Positions 7,269 to 9,435 of a DNA stretch of 9,435 bases are shown one piece after another. Position 1 is the first letter of the stretch. Each line of letters opens with the position of its first letter. The stretch comes from Elusimicrobiota bacterium (GTDB taxonomy: Bacteria; Elusimicrobiota; UBA8919): the NCBI GenBank assembly GCA_003452965.1, contig DMMW01000003.1:1-9435 (forward strand), read 5' to 3'. The position numbers and the translations under genes are program-made. A model generated the notes under the pieces. It did not search any database, was not told the DNA's origin, and was given only the letters and a program-made list of their open reading frames with translations.

Positions 7269-7862
7269 ATGTCAGATGTATTGGTTTTAAATAAAAAGTT
7301 TTATGCAATTCAAATAACAACATGGCAAAAAGCGCTCTCTTTATTGTATATAGATCATGCTAATGTTATTGATGAAGAATACAATATCTATTCTTTTTCT
7401 GACTGGAGAGATATTTCACAGCATATTTCAGCACATTCTTCAGGTTTTATACATACCCCTTCTTTTAAAATTGCCATTCCAGAAATCATACTTTTAAAAT
7501 TTTATGATGAACTTCCGCCAATGGACATAAAATTTACAAGAAAAAACATCTATGAACATTATAAGCATAAATGTTGTTATTGTGGAAAAAAGAAATCCAC
7601 AAGTGAACTTAATCTTGAACATGTATTACCTGTTAGTCGGGGCGGTGCAACCGATTGGTTAAATGTAGTTGTATCTTGCATACCCTGTAATCTTAAAAAG
7701 GCAAATCGCACCCCGGTTGAAGCGGGTATGAAACTGTTGGTTAAACCATCCAAACCTGATTGGCAAGGTCCTTTCGCATTATCTTTCAAAACCGGAATGA
7801 GAATAAAAGCATCTTGGCAAAAATTTATTGACAACGTCTATTGGAATTCTGAGTTAGAATGA
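7269..7862 (+). CDS. HNH endonuclease family protein (COG1403-like), role unknown
   Basis: A predicted HNH nuclease of 197 residues. The N-terminal half (SDVLVLNKKFYAIQITTWQK and onward) is a family-specific domain seen in many free-standing bacterial HNH proteins. The C-terminal half is a zinc-stabilised HNH domain: zinc cysteines C102 and C105 (CYCG) and C137 and C140 (CIPC), first catalytic-type His H118 in LEHVLPVSRGG, N132 in WLNVV, N141 after the second cysteine pair, then NRTPVEAGMKLL. All expected metal and zinc residues are intact. It begins 8 bases after pdxA, without a clear ribosome site, and its stop overlaps the rsmA start (ATGA). It is thus embedded in a housekeeping operon and has no partner such as an integrase, intron or toxin. 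Base use looks like its neighbours, so recent transfer is not obvious. The biological target is unknown; a repair or genome-maintenance role is only a guess. Confidence 0.9.
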   Translation: MSDVLVLNKKFYAIQITTWQKALSLLYIDHANVIDEEYNIYSFSDWRDISQHISAHSSGFIHTPSFKIAIPEIILLKFYDELPPMDIKFTRKNIYEHYKHKCCYCGKKKSTSELNLEHVLPVSRGGATDWLNVVVSCIPCNLKKANRTPVEAGMKLLVKPSKPDWQGPFALSFKTGMRIKASWQKFIDNVYWNSELE

Positions 7863-8623
7863 GTACCCCCTTCGGTCAAAACTTTCTTATTGATAAAAAT
7901 ATAACACGAAAAATCGTTAAATCGGCGGATATTAATCCTTCCGATACCATAGTAGAAATAGGTCCAGGTAAAGGAATTCTCACCGAAGAAATAGCAAAAT
8001 CAGCAAGAAAGATTATAGCAATTGAAATTGATAACTTGCTTTTTGAGAATCTTACGGAGAAATTTAAAAGTAACCAAAATATAAAAATAATTAAAAAAGA
8101 CTTTCTTAAATGGACACCCCCCAAAATAAAAAAAATGAAGTTTATAGCAAATCTTCCATATTGTGTTTCAACATCAATAATTGAAAAAGTCCTTCATCTT
8201 GACAATTGGGATACGGCGATTTTCATGGTTCAGAAAGAAGTTGCTAACAGAATAAGAGCTGATGTTTGTAGCGAAGATTATAGTAGTTTGTCAATATTAT
8301 GTAAAGTTTATTGTAAAATCAAAAAACTGTTTGATGTAACTAATAAATGTTTTTTTCCTGTACCGAAAGTTACTTCTACTGTGATAGGATTCAATCGTCT
8401 GATTAAACCGCTTGTTGAAAAAAAGAATGAAAAAATATTTTTTAAAGTTGTCAGGGCATCTTTCAGACACAGGAGAAAAACCATATTGAATTCATTATTT
8501 ATAGAATTAGATATTAAAAAGGATATTTTGAGGGAAAAGCTTTTATTATCAGGAATTAATCCCTGTTATCGTGCGGAAAACATATCAATAGATGAGTTTA
8601 TTAAATTAAGCAATGTAATATGA
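7859..8623 (+). CDS. rsmA: 16S rRNA (adenine-N6,N6)-dimethyltransferase RsmA/KsgA
   Basis: RsmA uses SAM to dimethylate the two adjacent adenines in the loop of 16S helix 45 (A1518 and A1519 in E. coli), a late checkpoint in small-subunit assembly. The protein has 254 residues, near the usual 260-275. It begins with FGQNFLID, typical of the family N-terminus. SAM motif I is VEIGPGKGILT (G35, G37, G39), the acidic motif II residue is E56 in IAIEID, and the catalytic NLPY is at 98-101. The later FPVPKVTSTVI and RASFRHRRKTILNSL segments are also characteristic. ATG 7859 overlaps the HNH stop as ATGA, a sign of translational coupling. Its 3' end overlaps the convergent prepilin peptidase gene by 58 bases. 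Close relatives such as Erm methylate 23S rRNA, but the housekeeping context and the full RsmA signature argue against that. Confidence 0.96.
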   Translation: MSTPFGQNFLIDKNITRKIVKSADINPSDTIVEIGPGKGILTEEIAKSARKIIAIEIDNLLFENLTEKFKSNQNIKIIKKDFLKWTPPKIKKMKFIANLPYCVSTSIIEKVLHLDNWDTAIFMVQKEVANRIRADVCSEDYSSLSILCKVYCKIKKLFDVTNKCFFPVPKVTSTVIGFNRLIKPLVEKKNEKIFFKVVRASFRHRRKTILNSLFIELDIKKDILREKLLLSGINPCYRAENISIDEFIKLSNVI

Positions 8624-9360
8624 ATAAAGTGGGATAGAAAGAAAATAAGAATAATGCTTATGGAAATATAAGGTCCGAAAGGAATAAAATCAGAGCTTTT
8701 TTTCTTTTTAAATAGAATCAGAACCAATCCGACGAACCCACCTATAAAACAGGCTGTAATGAAAGCGTGAAAAATATTTGAAATGCCTAAGAAACCTCCG
8801 CCGGCTGCAAGCAATTTTATATCTCCCCCACCCATTACTTCTTTTTTATAAATTTTAGAACCAATATATGATATTGTAAGTAAAAAAAATCCGGCAAAAC
8901 AAATACCAGTGATAGAATTTAAGAAGCTGTATTTAATTGCAGAATTAATAGGACTTAAAATGATTCCTATAAATATTAAAGAAACCGATAGTATATCGGG
9001 TACAATTTTTAAATGCATATCAATGAATGATATAACAATTAAATAAAAACCGAGAATTATAGAAATAAGAAGGGAAAAAGAGATACCAAAACTTAAATAT
9101 GAAAGGAGAAAGTACAATCCTGTTAAAAGCTCAACTATAGGGTATTCCAAAGAAATATTAGCTTTGCAATTCCTGCATTTGCCCTTCAGCATCAAGAAAC
9201 TGACTATCGGAATGTTATCTTTCCATCTGATTGGAATTAAGCATTTCGGACAATGTGATGCGGGTAATACTATAGATTTATTATATGGAATACGTCTGAT
9301 GCAGACATTAGCAAAAGAACCGAAAAATAAGCCGATAACGAAAAAAAATATTTCTGTCAT
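8566..9360 (-). CDS. Type IV prepilin peptidase / N-methyltransferase (PilD-like, A24 family)
   Basis: An inner-membrane aspartic protease that cleaves leader peptides of type IV pilins or type II secretion pseudopilins and methylates the new N-terminus. The N-terminal FGSFANVCIRRIP is the family signature. A cytosolic zinc-binding loop carries C37 and C40 (CPKC) and C62 and C65 (CRNC), so the methylase domain is present. Catalytic aspartates are D114 in FIDMHLKIVPD and D180 in GGGDIKLLAA (GxGD). Several hydrophobic segments give a multi-pass protein of 264 residues, the usual size. ATG at 9358-9360 is the only ATG in this frame before an upstream stop at 9424-9426; no good ribosome site is seen. 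No pilin or secretion genes lie in the window, so the substrates are unknown. The last residues run 58 bases into rsmA on the other strand. Known PilD, GspO and ComC all share these motifs, so I give no symbol. Confidence 0.95.
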   Translation of the reverse strand: MTEIFFFVIGLFFGSFANVCIRRIPYNKSIVLPASHCPKCLIPIRWKDNIPIVSFLMLKGKCRNCKANISLEYPIVELLTGLYFLLSYLSFGISFSLLISIILGFYLIVISFIDMHLKIVPDILSVSLIFIGIILSPINSAIKYSFLNSITGICFAGFFLLTISYIGSKIYKKEVMGGGDIKLLAAGGGFLGISNIFHAFITACFIGGFVGLVLILFKKKKSSDFIPFGPYISISIILIFFLSHFIHITLLNLINSSIDMFSAR

Positions 9361-9422
9361 ATGAATAAAATTTATTATAGGGCTTACTGAAAAATGCTAA
9401 TAAAAACGAAATGACGACGGTA

Positions 9423-9428
9423 ATTATA
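9423..9428 (-). promoter_or_regulatory. Possible -10 element upstream of the prepilin peptidase gene
   Basis: Read on the minus strand the bases are TATAAT, about 62 bases before the start codon. The -35 region would fall outside the window, so it cannot be tested here, and such hexamers are frequent in AT-rich DNA. Confidence 0.15.
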
Positions 9429-9435
9429 TACAAAT

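Noticed and set aside
7269..7862. HNH gene as a homing endonuclease or part of a group I/II intron
   Set aside because: It is a free-standing gene with its own start and stop between intact genes; no intron structure, intein motifs or split host gene is seen.
8550..8565. Near-palindrome CAGGAATTAATCCCTG at the convergent gene ends as a bidirectional terminator
   Set aside because: The pairing is imperfect, the stem only about four strong pairs, and no T-runs flank it.
7859..8623. Erm-type antibiotic resistance methyltransferase
   Set aside because: The full RsmA signature, length and the surA-pdxA-rsmA context point to the housekeeping 16S enzyme.
9308..9433. Minus-strand frame open at the right edge, about 41 residues with a hydrophobic beginning, overlapping the prepilin peptidase start
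   Set aside because: It is too short and low in complexity to support; its second half is just the prepilin peptidase sequence in another frame. It might be the end of a gene outside the window, but nothing shows this.

Overview
The window is AT-rich bacterial DNA that carries almost only housekeeping genes, packed tightly. Two periplasmic-type parvulin chaperones (one a probable lipoprotein, one SurA-like) and a type IV prepilin peptidase suggest a diderm (two-membrane) bacterium. UGA is used as a stop at the end of rsmA, so the code is standard. Low GC, compact protein variants and the gene order fit an uncultivated low-GC lineage such as Omnitrophota, Elusimicrobiota or a relative. That placement is an inference and cannot be settled from these genes by eye.

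Layout. Bases 1-1296 hold the 3' part of a TrmA/RlmC/RlmD-family uracil-C5 RNA methyltransferase whose start lies before the window. A 183-base gap follows (1297-1479). It is the only sizeable intergenic stretch and carries a degenerate 7-base tandem repeat running into a GC-rich inverted repeat. A collinear cluster then runs 1480-8623 on the plus strand: mfd, a lipoprotein parvulin, a SurA-like parvulin, pdxA, an HNH endonuclease and rsmA. Its gaps are 30 bases or less, and two pairs overlap (11 bases; 4 bases as ATGA). A prepilin peptidase on the minus strand (8566-9360) converges on rsmA, and the two 3' ends overlap by 58 bases.

How the genes fit together. mfd couples transcription to nucleotide excision repair. 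The two parvulins assist folding of exported proteins. pdxA acts in the deoxyxylulose-5-phosphate-dependent pyridoxal phosphate pathway. rsmA methylates 16S rRNA during small-subunit maturation. The order surA-pdxA-rsmA is the same as in the E. coli lptD-surA-pdxA-rsmA operon, but here an HNH nuclease gene lies between pdxA and rsmA.

I see no CRISPR array, tRNA, rRNA, insertion sequence, prophage or recognisable defence island. The points most worth following are the HNH gene of unknown role inside a conserved operon, the repeat-plus-hairpin block before mfd, a perfect GC-rich hairpin inside the methyltransferase gene, the compact Mfd and PdxA proteins, and the overlapping convergent gene ends.
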